Positions 41,177 through 50,361 of a stretch of 64,000 nucleotides of DNA are shown piece after piece (the first letter of the stretch is position 1; each line of letters opens with the position of its first letter). Source of the stretch: Mycobacterium yunnanensis. Lineage in GTDB: Bacteria; Actinomycetota; Actinomycetes; Mycobacteriales; Mycobacteriaceae. Location of the stretch: NCBI RefSeq assembly GCF_025823185.1, contig NZ_JACKVK010000020.1, positions 1 to 64,000 on the forward strand, given 5' to 3'. The notes under the pieces are model-generated. The model had not been told where the DNA came from. It made no database searches and was given only the letters and a program-made list of their open reading frames with translations. Both the position numbers and the translations under genes were made by a program.

Positions 41177-44100
41177 AGCCGGCCCTCCCGACGCAGCAGA
41201 TCCGCGGCGCTCATGCCGCCACCGCGACGCTTGGGCGCGTCCTCGGCCGTCCCACGGGTGTCGATCTTCTCAGTCTGGTCGGCCTCCGCCGGGCGCGACG
41301 TCGGAATCGCGGTCGTCGGCGGCTCGGTGGCGGGCGGCGCGGACGGCCGTCGACCGGCGGGCTGGCCGCCGCGGTCACCCTGCGCGGCACCGCCGCGGTC
41401 ATTTTGCGCGGCACCGCCGCGGTCATTTTGCGCGGCACCGCCGCGGAGATCCCCCAGCCACGATTCGATCTCCCGGCTGCCCGTCCCACTCGACCCACGG
41501 GACGCCGAGCCCCGAGCCGGAGCCGCGGTCCGCGGTGCGGCGGGGCGGTTCGGATCCACGCGCGGCGTGCGCGTGGTGGGTGCCTCGGCCTGAGCCGGGA
41601 TGCGGGTGGTCTGGTCGGGAGCGGCGGGCCGCTGGGTGGGGATTGCGGTGGTCGGCGGCTCGGCGACAGGAGCCGTCGGGAGACGGGTCGTACCCGCCGC
41701 CGACGGAGGGCTGACGCGCTGCGGCGCGACCTTGCCGGTGGTCGCCGAGCGCGGCCCTGGCTGCGGGTGGGTGGGGTCGTGCGGCGGCAGTGCCCGCATC
41801 GGGGCCCCGGCGCCGACGAGGGCCTCCGAGTCGACCTCTGCCTCGCGGGCGGTCGGCCGCTTGCGCTCGTCGGGCAGCTCGACCTCGCCAAGGCCAAGGC
41901 GCTCCTGGATGCGCTTCATCCACTGCGGTGCCCACCAGCAGTCGTCGCCGAGCATCTTCATGATCGCCGGGACCAGGAACATCCGGATGATCGTGGCGTC
42001 GAGCAGCAGCGCGAGCAGCAGGCCGAACGCGAGGTACTTCATCATCACCAGGTCGGAGAAGACGAAGGCACCCGCCACGACCGCCAGGATGAGCGCGGCG
42101 CCGGTGATCAACCGGCCGGTAGTCGCCGTGCCGACGCGGATGGCCTCGGCGGTGGATAGGCCGCGCGCCCTGGCCTCGACCATGCGAGAGACCAGGAACA
42201 CCTCGTAGTCCGTCGACAGACCCCAGATGACGGCGATGATCAAGCCGATCATCGGGGCCATCAGCGGCTGCGGCGTGTAGTTCATCAGTCCCGAGCCGTG
42301 CCCGTCGACGAACATCCACGTCAGGATGCCCATCGTCGAGCCAAGGGTGAGCGCGCTCATCAGCGCCGCCTTGATGGGTAGCACCAGCGATCCGAAGGCC
42401 AGGAACATCAGGACCGTGGTGGTGAGGATCAACACGACGACCATCGTCGGCAACTTCGAGAACAGGCTGTGAATGCTGTCCTGCTCGAGGGCGGGCGTGC
42501 CGCCAACCCAGATGGTCACGCCCTTGGGGGCGGACATGCTTCGCAGCTCGTCGATCTTCTTGGAGGCGTCGTTGCGGACCTCCAGACCGTTCTGCAGGAC
42601 GCAGGGCAGGTCCTTCGACAGACACGGGTGCGGTTGCCCGTCGGTGCCGATCGGGATCTTGGGGTCCTTGACGTCGGGTGCCACCGGGCGTTCGTCCCAG
42701 GTGCCCGTGAACCCGGTGATCTGCGCGGCCTCGTTCTTCACCTGGGCGAGCTGTTCGGGGGTCGCGCCCTGCACGACCAGCGTCAGCTTCTCGGTGCGGT
42801 AGCCGGGGAAGCTGGTGTCGAACGCGTTCTGCGCCTGGCGCACGGCGTTGTCCGGGGGGAGGTACTTCTCGCTGATGCCGCCGAGCGCGAGCTGACCGAG
42901 CGGGATCACCAGCAGGATCATCACGATGACGATGGGCAGGGCGAACGCGCCTGGGCGCTTCATGACCTTGTTGACCAGGACGCCCCAGAAGCCCTTCTCG
43001 ACTTCTTCGCGGGTCTTCGTCTTCTGGGTCTTCTCGGCAAGGAAGTTCAGCCACCACAGCGTGATCCTGCGGATCAGGGGGACGAAGCGCGCCAGCACGA
43101 GGATCGCGGTGACGGTCGCGCAGAAGATCACGATGCCCAACAGGATCCAGAACAGGGCGCCTTCGATGACGCCGGCGTCGCGCAGGGCGTAGCACCCGTA
43201 GGCGAGCCCGCCGTAGAGGCCAAGGTAGGCGAACACCAGACCGATGTAGGCCAGGGTGTCGCCCTGCTCGCCGGTCTTCTTGATCTGCTGGCGGGCGACG
43301 TGGCCCACGGCGATGCCGATCGGCGGAAGCAGGATGCCTGTCGGGATGGCGGCCAGCGCCAGGGTGTTCTTCTTGGGGTTCGACGGATCCGAGTGGATGG
43401 TGTTCGGCATCGCGAACTTCACCAGCGATCCGACGCCGATCGAGTCCACCCGGTGGCCGAGCACGGCCAGCGCGGCGATCAGCACGGTGTTCGACATGAC
43501 CGCGGCCAGCATGACCGAGGCGATGATGGCGTAGGTGATCGACTTGAGGAAGCCCTGGGGGAACAGCAGCAGTGGCACCGACGACGCGACGATGATCACC
43601 GCCGAGAACATGACGGTGCGACCCGAGGTCATCATGGTGCGCCGCACGGCCGCCTGGGTGTCGTATCCCTCGGCCAACTCCTCTCGGAACCGGCTCACGA
43701 TGAACAGGCCGTAGTCGATCGCGATGCCCAGTCCGATCAGCGTCACCACCGGTTGGGCGAAGAAGTGCACCGGAATGAACTCCGCGACAAGGCGCATGAT
43801 GCCCAGCGCGCCCAAGATGGTCAGCCCACCGATGATCGCGGGCAGGCTGGCGGCGATCACGGTGCCGAAGACGAAGAACAACACGACGGCGACCAGGGGA
43901 ATGGCGGCGACCTCGGCGCGCTTCTGGTCGTCGCCGATGGTGCCGGTCAACTCGCTGGCGATGGGCTGCAGACCTGCGAGCTGGATCTTGCCGTCGTCGA
44001 CTGTCTGCAGGTCCGGCTGGATGACCTTGTAGTTCTTGAGGATGGTGTCGTCGTCGTTGCCCTTGAGCGGCATGACGATGAACGTGCGCGTGCCGTCGTT

Positions 44101-44478
44101 GGCGAGGGCCTTGTTGGTGGTGGGGTCACCGGTCGGGTTGGTCAGGTAGCCCTGCCAGGAGAGGATCTGATCCGGGTGGTCGGCGACGACCTTGTCGAGC
44201 TCGGCCTTGATCTGCTTGGACCACTGCGGGTCATTGGCCTTCTTGCCCTCGGGTGCGTCGAGGACGCCGACGATGTGGCTCAGCCGGTCACGGCCGTAGA
44301 CGTCGTCGGCGAGTTCCGACGCGGCGACCGACTGGCTCGTGTCGTCGTAGAACCCGCTCTGGGTGACGTGCTGACCCAGGCTGGCGCCGTAGATGCCGCC
44401 GCCAACGCTGAGGGCCACCATGATCCCGATGACCAAGTACCGGAATTGGTACACCCTTCGACCCCACCAGGCGAACAC
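41173..44478 (-). CDS. mmpL3: Trehalose monomycolate transporter MmpL3
   Basis: The 1101-residue protein is the essential RND flippase that moves trehalose monomycolate across the membrane. It has the MmpL3 layout: VYQFRYLVIGIMVALSVGGG start, porter domains, proton-relay motifs LIGLGIAIDYGLFIVSRFRE and LIIAVIWGLSTDYEVFLVSR with the paired Asp-Tyr residues, and a 200-residue disordered C-terminal tail rich in Pro, Thr and Arg. The tail contains three copies of an octapeptide (GGAAQ-N/G-DR). The GTG at 44478 follows TAGGAG. Upstream on the same strand are the NYN and trmB genes. Confidence 0.97.
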   Translation of the reverse strand: MFAWWGRRVYQFRYLVIGIMVALSVGGGIYGASLGQHVTQSGFYDDTSQSVAASELADDVYGRDRLSHIVGVLDAPEGKKANDPQWSKQIKAELDKVVADHPDQILSWQGYLTNPTGDPTTNKALANDGTRTFIVMPLKGNDDDTILKNYKVIQPDLQTVDDGKIQLAGLQPIASELTGTIGDDQKRAEVAAIPLVAVVLFFVFGTVIAASLPAIIGGLTILGALGIMRLVAEFIPVHFFAQPVVTLIGLGIAIDYGLFIVSRFREELAEGYDTQAAVRRTMMTSGRTVMFSAVIIVASSVPLLLFPQGFLKSITYAIIASVMLAAVMSNTVLIAALAVLGHRVDSIGVGSLVKFAMPNTIHSDPSNPKKNTLALAAIPTGILLPPIGIAVGHVARQQIKKTGEQGDTLAYIGLVFAYLGLYGGLAYGCYALRDAGVIEGALFWILLGIVIFCATVTAILVLARFVPLIRRITLWWLNFLAEKTQKTKTREEVEKGFWGVLVNKVMKRPGAFALPIVIVMILLVIPLGQLALGGISEKYLPPDNAVRQAQNAFDTSFPGYRTEKLTLVVQGATPEQLAQVKNEAAQITGFTGTWDERPVAPDVKDPKIPIGTDGQPHPCLSKDLPCVLQNGLEVRNDASKKIDELRSMSAPKGVTIWVGGTPALEQDSIHSLFSKLPTMVVVLILTTTVLMFLAFGSLVLPIKAALMSALTLGSTMGILTWMFVDGHGSGLMNYTPQPLMAPMIGLIIAVIWGLSTDYEVFLVSRMVEARARGLSTAEAIRVGTATTGRLITGAALILAVVAGAFVFSDLVMMKYLAFGLLLALLLDATIIRMFLVPAIMKMLGDDCWWAPQWMKRIQERLGLGEVELPDERKRPTAREAEVDSEALVGAGAPMRALPPHDPTHPQPGPRSATTGKVAPQRVSPPSAAGTTRLPTAPVAEPPTTAIPTQRPAAPDQTTRIPAQAEAPTTRTPRVDPNRPAAPRTAAPARGSASRGSSGTGSREIESWLGDLRGGAAQNDRGGAAQNDRGGAAQGDRGGQPAGRRPSAPPATEPPTTAIPTSRPAEADQTEKIDTRGTAEDAPKRRGGGMSAADLLRREGRL
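41368..41439 (-). repeat. 24-bp tandem repeat in the mmpL3 tail
   Basis: Three head-to-tail 24-base units encode GGAAQNDR, GGAAQNDR and GGAAQGDR within the disordered cytoplasmic tail. Two units are identical and the third differs slightly. The repeat keeps the frame and is likely variable between strains. Confidence 0.85.
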
Positions 44479-44540
44479 GTGAGCTCCTAACTGATCTTCT
44501 TCAAGTTCTCTGCCTCCGCCGCGTCGATCTCAGTCGGTCA

Positions 44541-45320
44541 CTAGCGTGAGTTGAGCAACGAGGACAGCGGCCGGAATGGCTGCAACCACGCCCCCTCCTG
44601 GGGCAGCGAATCGAGGCCGATCCGCGGTAGAGGCTCCCGGAAGACACCAGCGATGTCCTCGAGGTCGACGAACTCCAAGGTATCCGACGCTAGCGCCCAA
44701 CTCGCATGTTCGCGAAATCCGAGAATGCTGACGCCGATGCCGTCACGGGCGATGTCCTCCAGCGGGAGCCGGAACGCCTGACCGTCAGCCGATGCGACGA
44801 ACACGCTGGCCAGGCCTTCGCGACGGCGCAGGGCGATGTGCTCGAGCATGTCGCTGTCCACGTCGCTGTCGTCGTCGATCTTCGGCTTGGCGAACACCGC
44901 GAAACCGACGTTGCGCAGCGCCTCCACCCACGGCCGGACGACGTCGGCGCTCCCCGGGGCGATGTTGGTGAACACCGTGGCTTCGGGCTCGAAGATGACC
45001 TGCGGTTCCTCGGCGGCACGTTCGCGAGACAGGTCGGCCGTCCGGGCCAGCAGCCAGCGCCCGAGAGCGTCGAATCGCGGCCGGTGTGCCGCGGTCGGAC
45101 GGCCCCCGAGGATGGAGCCGAGGCCCATGTCCAGATTGGGTGCGTCCCAGACGAGGAGCACCCGCTGGGGGCTGCGGGGCTGCGGCGTCACGGTAACGGC
45201 GTCGGCATCGGTCCCGGCGTCGAGGTCTTCGTCACGTTCGGCGTCGCGGCCGTCGTCGGTGTGGTTGCGGCCGGGGTCGTGGTCGTCCGCCACCACCCCG
45301 AAGTCTTCGGTGAGGCTCAC
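44541..45320 (-). CDS. NYN-domain (PIN-like) protein, Rv0207c homologue
   Basis: The 259-residue protein has an acidic disordered N-terminus and a PIN-like NYN domain: VLLVWDAPNLDMGLGSIL with the first catalytic-type Asp, KPKIDDDSDVDSDMLEHIAL with further acidic residues, and GLASVFVASADGQAF. The family predicts a metal-dependent RNase. It corresponds to Rv0207c in gene order. Its GTG start overlaps the trmB stop by four bases, and mmpL3 follows 62 bases downstream. Confidence 0.85.
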   Translation of the reverse strand: MSLTEDFGVVADDHDPGRNHTDDGRDAERDEDLDAGTDADAVTVTPQPRSPQRVLLVWDAPNLDMGLGSILGGRPTAAHRPRFDALGRWLLARTADLSRERAAEEPQVIFEPEATVFTNIAPGSADVVRPWVEALRNVGFAVFAKPKIDDDSDVDSDMLEHIALRRREGLASVFVASADGQAFRLPLEDIARDGIGVSILGFREHASWALASDTLEFVDLEDIAGVFREPLPRIGLDSLPQEGAWLQPFRPLSSLLNSR

Positions 45321-46105
45321 GGGCGCTTCTCCCAGACGAATTCCGAGACGGCGCTGCCGGCGCGCTGCGCCTTGTCCTCGTACTTGGTGACGGGTCGACG
45401 CACGGAGATCGGCAGCTTCGGGTCGGTCTCGTCGAGCGTCGAGAAATCCAGCCTGCGCAGCCTCGGCTCGGCGTCACCCACCTCGCCGATCTGCTCGGCG
45501 TACCCCGGGTGGTCGGTGGCGGCGTGCAGAATGCCGCCGGGTCGCAACCGGTCGGCGATCAAGGCCATGGTCTCCGGCTGCAACAGCCGGCGCTTGTGGT
45601 GGCGCACCTTCGGCCACGGATCGGGGAAGTACACCCGCACGCCGGTCAACGACCCCGGACCCAGGAGGTGCTCCAGGACGTCCACGCCGTCACCGCGAAC
45701 GAGTCGCACGTTGTCGAGCCCGTCGCGGTCCAGGCCGTTGAGCAGCTGGGCCAGGCCACGCTTGTAGACCTCGACGGCGACGACGTCGAGGTCCGGTTCG
45801 GCCGCCGCCATGGCCAAGGTCGAGACTCCGGTGCCGCAGCCGATCTCCAAGATCAGCGGCGCGGATCTGCCGAACCAGGCCCGAGCGTCGATCGGGTCGG
45901 CGAGTGCGCCGTCCGCGTCACGGACCACCATTCCGAGCTCTGGCCAGCGCCGATCCCACGTTTCGCGCTGCAATCCGGACAGTGCGGAGCGCCGGGAACG
46001 GAAGCTGCTGACGCGGCGCGGGGCGTGCGACGTGCCGGAGCCGTCGTCGGTGACCGACGAGTCGGCCTCGTCGCGCTGCACGTGCATCAGTCCATGGTCG
46101 CTCAT
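45317..46105 (-). CDS. trmB: tRNA (guanine-N7-)-methyltransferase
   Basis: The 262-residue enzyme forms m7G46 in tRNA using SAM. Motif I is LILEIGCGTGVSTLAMA, followed by DVVAVEVYKRGLAQLL, and the substrate loop VRVYFPDPWPKVRHHKRRLL is the TrmB signature (PDPWPKxRH). The ATG at 46105, with GAGGG upstream, gives almost the same length as Rv0208c. It is the first gene of a trmB-NYN-mmpL3 run linked by overlap and short spacing. Confidence 0.95.
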   Translation of the reverse strand: MSDHGLMHVQRDEADSSVTDDGSGTSHAPRRVSSFRSRRSALSGLQRETWDRRWPELGMVVRDADGALADPIDARAWFGRSAPLILEIGCGTGVSTLAMAAAEPDLDVVAVEVYKRGLAQLLNGLDRDGLDNVRLVRGDGVDVLEHLLGPGSLTGVRVYFPDPWPKVRHHKRRLLQPETMALIADRLRPGGILHAATDHPGYAEQIGEVGDAEPRLRRLDFSTLDETDPKLPISVRRPVTKYEDKAQRAGSAVSEFVWEKRP

Positions 46106-46194
46106 CGAGGCCCTCGTGCCCGCATCGTGGTGCATTTCGATACCCAACAGTTGCCTGGAGCCGCTAGTGCGCAAACTACCGAATTTGCCGCTCG

Positions 46195-47250
46195 GTGGGG
46201 GTGCGCGGCGGTGTCACGATGACATCCGGGGGAGGAATGGTGACGACGGCGTTCATCGGTGAACTGGAGAAGTTGGCTCTGGCAGGCGGTGGTGCGCCCA
46301 TCGCGGGGATCCTCGAACGTCTCGGACGGCCCACCCGGGTGGAGGTGACGGGGCGAGACGGCGTCGGCCGGGGGTGTGTGACGACAGCGCTGAGGCGCCG
46401 CGGGGTCACCGTCGGCGCCGTCGGCACCGTCGCCGAGGGGGTCGACGCCCCCGACGTCACCGTGGTCGTGGTGGCCGAGGCGGTCAAGGCCGAGGACCTC
46501 GCGGTGATCGACGCCGCCGCGGGTCAGGTGCTCGTGTTGCTCACCAAGGCCGATCTGGCCGGGGCGGGGCCGCAGGGCCCCATCGCGGTGGCCCGGCGGC
46601 GCGCCGAGGCGCAGTCCCGCCGGATCGGGGTGCCCGTCGTCCCCGTGGTGGGACTGTTGGCCGCGTTGAGCCCCGTCGACCTCGCCGACGACCTCGTCGC
46701 GGCCCTGCGCCGGTTCGTGACCGAGCCGCCCGACCTCACCGGAGTGGACGCCGTCGTCGCCCAACCGCATTCGGTCGACGTGGACGTGCGTCGACGGCTG
46801 CTGGCGCGGTTGGACCGGTTCGGCATCGCCCACGCCGTGCTGGCGTTGCGGGCGGGCTGCGACGCCGCCCAGATCGTGGCCCGGCTGGCGCAGGCCGGCA
46901 ACGTCGCGGAGGTGATGACCGCGCTCGACGCGGCGGCGGCGCCGGCCCGGTATCGCCGCCTGCGCGGGGCGATAGTCGAATTGCGTTACTTGGCACACCG
47001 TTTCGACGACGCCGCCCTGCAAGAATTGTTGGTCGCCGACGTCACGGCGATGGCCGCGATGTCGGCCGCCGTCGACGTGGTGACCGCGGCCGGTCTGGCG
47101 GTGGACCACGGTGACTCCGCGTCGGCTCATCTCGCGCGGGCGAGGAGGTGGCGCGGTTACGGCCGCGGGCCGGTCACCGCGCTACACCGACAGTGCAGCG
47201 CGGACATCGTCCGCGGTTCGTTGCGACTGTGGGACGGAGCGCGAGCGTGA
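46195..47250 (+). CDS. Degenerate GTPase-like protein, Rv0209 homologue
   Basis: The protein (up to 351 residues) matches Rv0209 in gene order. It shows a P-loop-like but degenerate VEVTGRDGVGRGCVTTAL in which the Lys of GKS/T is missing, followed by VLVLLTKADLAGA, which resembles the G4 motif of GTPases (TKxD). The rest is helical. The start is uncertain: GTG 46195, ATG 46219 or GTG 46240 (best ribosome site, GGGGGAGG). Its stop overlaps the next gene's start by four bases, so the two are probably made together and may form a complex. Function is unknown. Confidence 0.75.
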   Translation: MGVRGGVTMTSGGGMVTTAFIGELEKLALAGGGAPIAGILERLGRPTRVEVTGRDGVGRGCVTTALRRRGVTVGAVGTVAEGVDAPDVTVVVVAEAVKAEDLAVIDAAAGQVLVLLTKADLAGAGPQGPIAVARRRAEAQSRRIGVPVVPVVGLLAALSPVDLADDLVAALRRFVTEPPDLTGVDAVVAQPHSVDVDVRRRLLARLDRFGIAHAVLALRAGCDAAQIVARLAQAGNVAEVMTALDAAAAPARYRRLRGAIVELRYLAHRFDDAALQELLVADVTAMAAMSAAVDVVTAAGLAVDHGDSASAHLARARRWRGYGRGPVTALHRQCSADIVRGSLRLWDGARA

Positions 47251-48383
47251 CGCCGGTGGTCCTGGTGACGGGGCCGCGGCTGAGCGGGGTGGACGGTGTG
47301 GTGGCGGCGCTCAGGCAGCGGCTACCCGCCGCGGTCGTGACCGCGGACCGCACCGAACTGGGACGCCGGGCTCCCGACGCCGTTCTCGCCGTCGTCTCGG
47401 CGGCGGCACCGATGACGCGGTCGGACTGGGCGTCGGTCGAGGTGGTGGTCGGGCGTACCGAGCTGGTCATCGGGGTGGTGTCGAAGGTCGACGCCCACCG
47501 ACGGTGGCGGGAGGTGATGGCCGCCAACCGGGCATCGCTCGCGTCGTGGGACGCGCGGTACCGGTCGACGCCGTGGGTGGGCGTCGCGGCGGCGCCCGGG
47601 CTTGGCGCGGTCCTCGTCGACGACCTGGTCGAGCTGCTGGTCGAGCGACTCGGCCGAACTTCCTTGCCGGCAAACGCAACTCGGCGCGCCACGGTCCGGC
47701 CGGACCCGGCCGAGGTCAGGCGGGTGCTGCAGCGCCGCCGGTTGCGCCTGCTGCGCGTCGTCAGGGACCGCAGCGCGGCGTGGCGGGCGGACGCCAGGGC
47801 GACGGCCGCCGAGCTCGGGTCGGGGGCGGTGGCCGACTTCGAGGCGATGGTCGCGACTGCGGCCTTGGAGTTTCACACGTGGGTGCTCGAGGAGGTCGAC
47901 CGGGAGATCACCGCTGCGGCCATCGAGGTGGGTGCCGCCGCGCCGCAGCCAGGGGTTCCGACGGCCGGGCCGCCCGACACGAGCCGGACGGCGACGTCGT
48001 CACGACGACTGGAAGGTCGGCTCGCGGCGGTGCTCGGCGTCGGTTTTGGGCTCGGGGTCGCGCTGGCGTCGAGTCGGCTGCTGGCCGGCATGCTGCCCGG
48101 ATGGTCGGCAGGCGGGTGGGCAGCTGGCACCGCGGCGGGCCTGGCGCTGGTGGTCTGGGTGGTGCGGGCGCGCGGGCTGCTCCACGAGCGGGCCGCACTC
48201 GACAGGTGGGTGGTGGAGGTGGCCGCAACCCTGCGGTGGCACGGCGAGGCGACGGTCGCCGAACGATTGCTGGCCGCCGAGTCGCGGTGGGCGGCGCAGG
48301 CTCGGGCAGCGCCGCGAAACGGGGTCTCGGCGGACCGACGATTGACGCGCAACGGGGTTACTGACCAGTATGAATGGTGTTGA
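47247..48383 (+). CDS. Degenerate GTPase-like membrane protein, Rv0210 homologue
   Basis: The 378-residue protein starts with VVLVTGPRLSGVDGVVAALR, a P-loop position without the Gly-Lys-Ser/Thr, followed by LVIGVVSKVDAHRRW (SKxD, a G4-like motif), a helical middle, and two close membrane segments (LAAVLGVGFGLGVALASSRL and AAGTAAGLALVVWVVRARGL). This architecture recalls membrane-linked dynamin-like GTPases that have lost nucleotide binding. It matches Rv0210 in order and is coupled to the previous gene by GTGA. Confidence 0.75.
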   Translation: MTPVVLVTGPRLSGVDGVVAALRQRLPAAVVTADRTELGRRAPDAVLAVVSAAAPMTRSDWASVEVVVGRTELVIGVVSKVDAHRRWREVMAANRASLASWDARYRSTPWVGVAAAPGLGAVLVDDLVELLVERLGRTSLPANATRRATVRPDPAEVRRVLQRRRLRLLRVVRDRSAAWRADARATAAELGSGAVADFEAMVATAALEFHTWVLEEVDREITAAAIEVGAAAPQPGVPTAGPPDTSRTATSSRRLEGRLAAVLGVGFGLGVALASSRLLAGMLPGWSAGGWAAGTAAGLALVVWVVRARGLLHERAALDRWVVEVAATLRWHGEATVAERLLAAESRWAAQARAAPRNGVSADRRLTRNGVTDQYEWC

Positions 48384-48446
48384 CGGGAGGAAATCTCCGC
48401 CAATTTCGCCGGAAACGCTCATCTGAATCGTTCCTGTGAGACAACG

Positions 48447-48476
48447 GACATACCACCGATTAACCGCGGGTATGTC
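48447..48476. promoter_or_regulatory. Inverted repeat upstream of pckA
   Basis: GACATACC (48447-48454) and GGTATGTC (48469-48476) are perfect reverse complements with 14 bases between, ending 54 bases before the pckA start. The spacing gives binding faces on the same side of the helix, as for a dimeric regulator. The regulator is not known. Confidence 0.55.
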
Positions 48477-48530
48477 ACCCACGTTAACCTCGAGCCAGGC
48501 ATTCACCGAGACCGCCAGCAGGAGATGTAG

Positions 48531-50348
48531 ATGACCTCAGCGACCATTCCCGGACTGGACAGCGCACCGACGAAACACGAGGGGCTGCTCGCCTGGGTTC
48601 GCGAGGTCGCCGAGCTCACCGAACCGGATCGGGTCGTCTTCGCCGACGGTTCCGACGAGGAATATGAACGGCTGACCGCTCACCTCGTCGAGGTCGGCAC
48701 CTTCCAGAAGCTCAACGACGAGAAGCAGCCCAACTCGTTCCTGGCGCTGTCGGATCCGTCCGACGTGGCGCGCGTCGAATCGCGGACCTTCATCTGCTCG
48801 GAGCGCGAGATCGACGCGGGCCCGACCAACAACTGGATGGACCCCGCCGAGATGCGGGACCTGATGACTGATCTCTACCGCGGCTCGATGCGAGGACGCA
48901 CCCTGTGGGTCGTGCCGTTCTGCATGGGTCCGCTCGGTGCCGAGGACCCGAAGCTGGGCGTGGAGATCACCGACTCCGAATACGTGGTCGTCTCGATGCG
49001 GACCATGACCCGGATGGGGCAGGCGGCGCTGGACAAGATCGGCGACGACGGCTTCTTCGTCAAGGCGCTGCATTCGATCGGCGCACCCCTGGAGCCCGGC
49101 GCGGCCGACGTGCCATGGCCGTGCAACGACACCAAATACATCAGCCACTTCCCGGAGTCCCGTGAAATCTGGAGCTACGGCTCGGGTTACGGCGGAAACG
49201 CGCTTCTTGGCAAGAAGTGCTACTCGCTGCGGATCGCCTCGGCGATGGCGCACGACGAGGGCTGGCTCGCCGAGCACATGCTGATCCTCAAGTTGATCAG
49301 CCCCGAGAACAAGTCGTACTTCATCGCGGCGGCGTTCCCGTCGGCCTGCGGCAAGACCAACCTCGCGATGCTGCAGCCCACCATCCCCGGCTGGCGTGCG
49401 GAGACCGTCGGAGACGACATCGCCTGGATGCGGTTCGGGAAGGACGGCCGGCTCTACGCCGTCAACCCCGAGTTCGGATTCTTCGGCGTCGCCCCGGGCA
49501 CCAACTGGAGCAGCAACCCCAACGCGATGAAGACCATCGCCGGGGGCAACACCGTCTTCACCAACGTGGCCAAGACCGACGACGGCGACGTGTGGTGGGA
49601 GGGTCTCGAAGGCGACCCCGACCACCTGATCGACTGGAAGGGTCACGACTGGGATCGCGAGTCCGACACGAAGGCTGCGCATCCCAACTCGCGCTACTGC
49701 ACGCCGATCTCGCAGTGCCCGACGCTGGCGCCGGAGTGGGACGATCCCCAGGGCGTGCCGATCTCGGCGATCCTGTTCGGCGGCCGCCGCAAGACGACGG
49801 TTCCGTTGATCACCCAGGCCCGCGACTGGCAGCACGGCGTGTTCATCGGTGCGACACTCGGCTCGGAGACCACCGCCGCCGCCGAAGGCAAGGTCGGCAC
49901 GGTGCGCCGCGACCCGATGGCAATGCTGCCGTTCCTCGGCTACAACGTCGGCGACTACTTCCAGCACTGGATCGACCTCGGCAAGAACGCCGACGAGTCC
50001 AAGATGCCCGCGGTGTTCTTCGTGAACTGGTTCCGCCGGGGTGACGACGGCCGCTTCCTGTGGCCCGGTTTCGGTGAGAACAGCCGGGTGCTGAAGTGGG
50101 CGATCGAGCGCATCGAGCATCGGGCCGAGGGCAAGAGCACCCCAATCGGCATCGTTCCGACTGCCGCCGATCTCGATCTGGACGGCCTCGACGTGGACGC
50201 GACCGACGTCGACGAGGCTCTAGCCGTCAACCCCGAGGAATGGCGCAAGGAACTGCCGTTGATCGAGGAGTGGTTCTCCTTCGTCGGCGAGAAGTTGCCG
50301 ACCGGCATCAAGGACGAGTTCGACGCCCTCAAGACACGATTGGCCTAG
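48531..50348 (+). CDS. pckA: Phosphoenolpyruvate carboxykinase (GTP)
   Basis: The 605-residue enzyme converts oxaloacetate and GTP to PEP, CO2 and GDP, the first committed step of gluconeogenesis. The kinase P-loop is AAFPSACGKTNLAMLQP, metal and substrate residues are in WRAETVGDDIAWMRFGKDGR, and NPEFGFFGVAPGTNWSSNP and FLWPGFGENSRVLKWAIERI are GTP-type family signatures. It matches Rv0211 in length and position. AGGAGA precedes the ATG. The 147-base upstream gap has an inverted repeat that may control it by carbon source. Confidence 0.97.
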   Translation: MTSATIPGLDSAPTKHEGLLAWVREVAELTEPDRVVFADGSDEEYERLTAHLVEVGTFQKLNDEKQPNSFLALSDPSDVARVESRTFICSEREIDAGPTNNWMDPAEMRDLMTDLYRGSMRGRTLWVVPFCMGPLGAEDPKLGVEITDSEYVVVSMRTMTRMGQAALDKIGDDGFFVKALHSIGAPLEPGAADVPWPCNDTKYISHFPESREIWSYGSGYGGNALLGKKCYSLRIASAMAHDEGWLAEHMLILKLISPENKSYFIAAAFPSACGKTNLAMLQPTIPGWRAETVGDDIAWMRFGKDGRLYAVNPEFGFFGVAPGTNWSSNPNAMKTIAGGNTVFTNVAKTDDGDVWWEGLEGDPDHLIDWKGHDWDRESDTKAAHPNSRYCTPISQCPTLAPEWDDPQGVPISAILFGGRRKTTVPLITQARDWQHGVFIGATLGSETTAAAEGKVGTVRRDPMAMLPFLGYNVGDYFQHWIDLGKNADESKMPAVFFVNWFRRGDDGRFLWPGFGENSRVLKWAIERIEHRAEGKSTPIGIVPTAADLDLDGLDVDATDVDEALAVNPEEWRKELPLIEEWFSFVGEKLPTGIKDEFDALKTRLA

Positions 50349-50361
50349 ATCGGCCAACCCG

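Noticed and set aside
42469..44490. 673-residue open frame antisense to mmpL3
   Set aside because: Its composition is Asp/Glu/His/Arg-biased without domains and it exactly shadows the conserved mmpL3 gene.
48537..50120. 527-residue open frame antisense to pckA
   Set aside because: It mirrors the codons of a well-conserved enzyme and shows no family motif.
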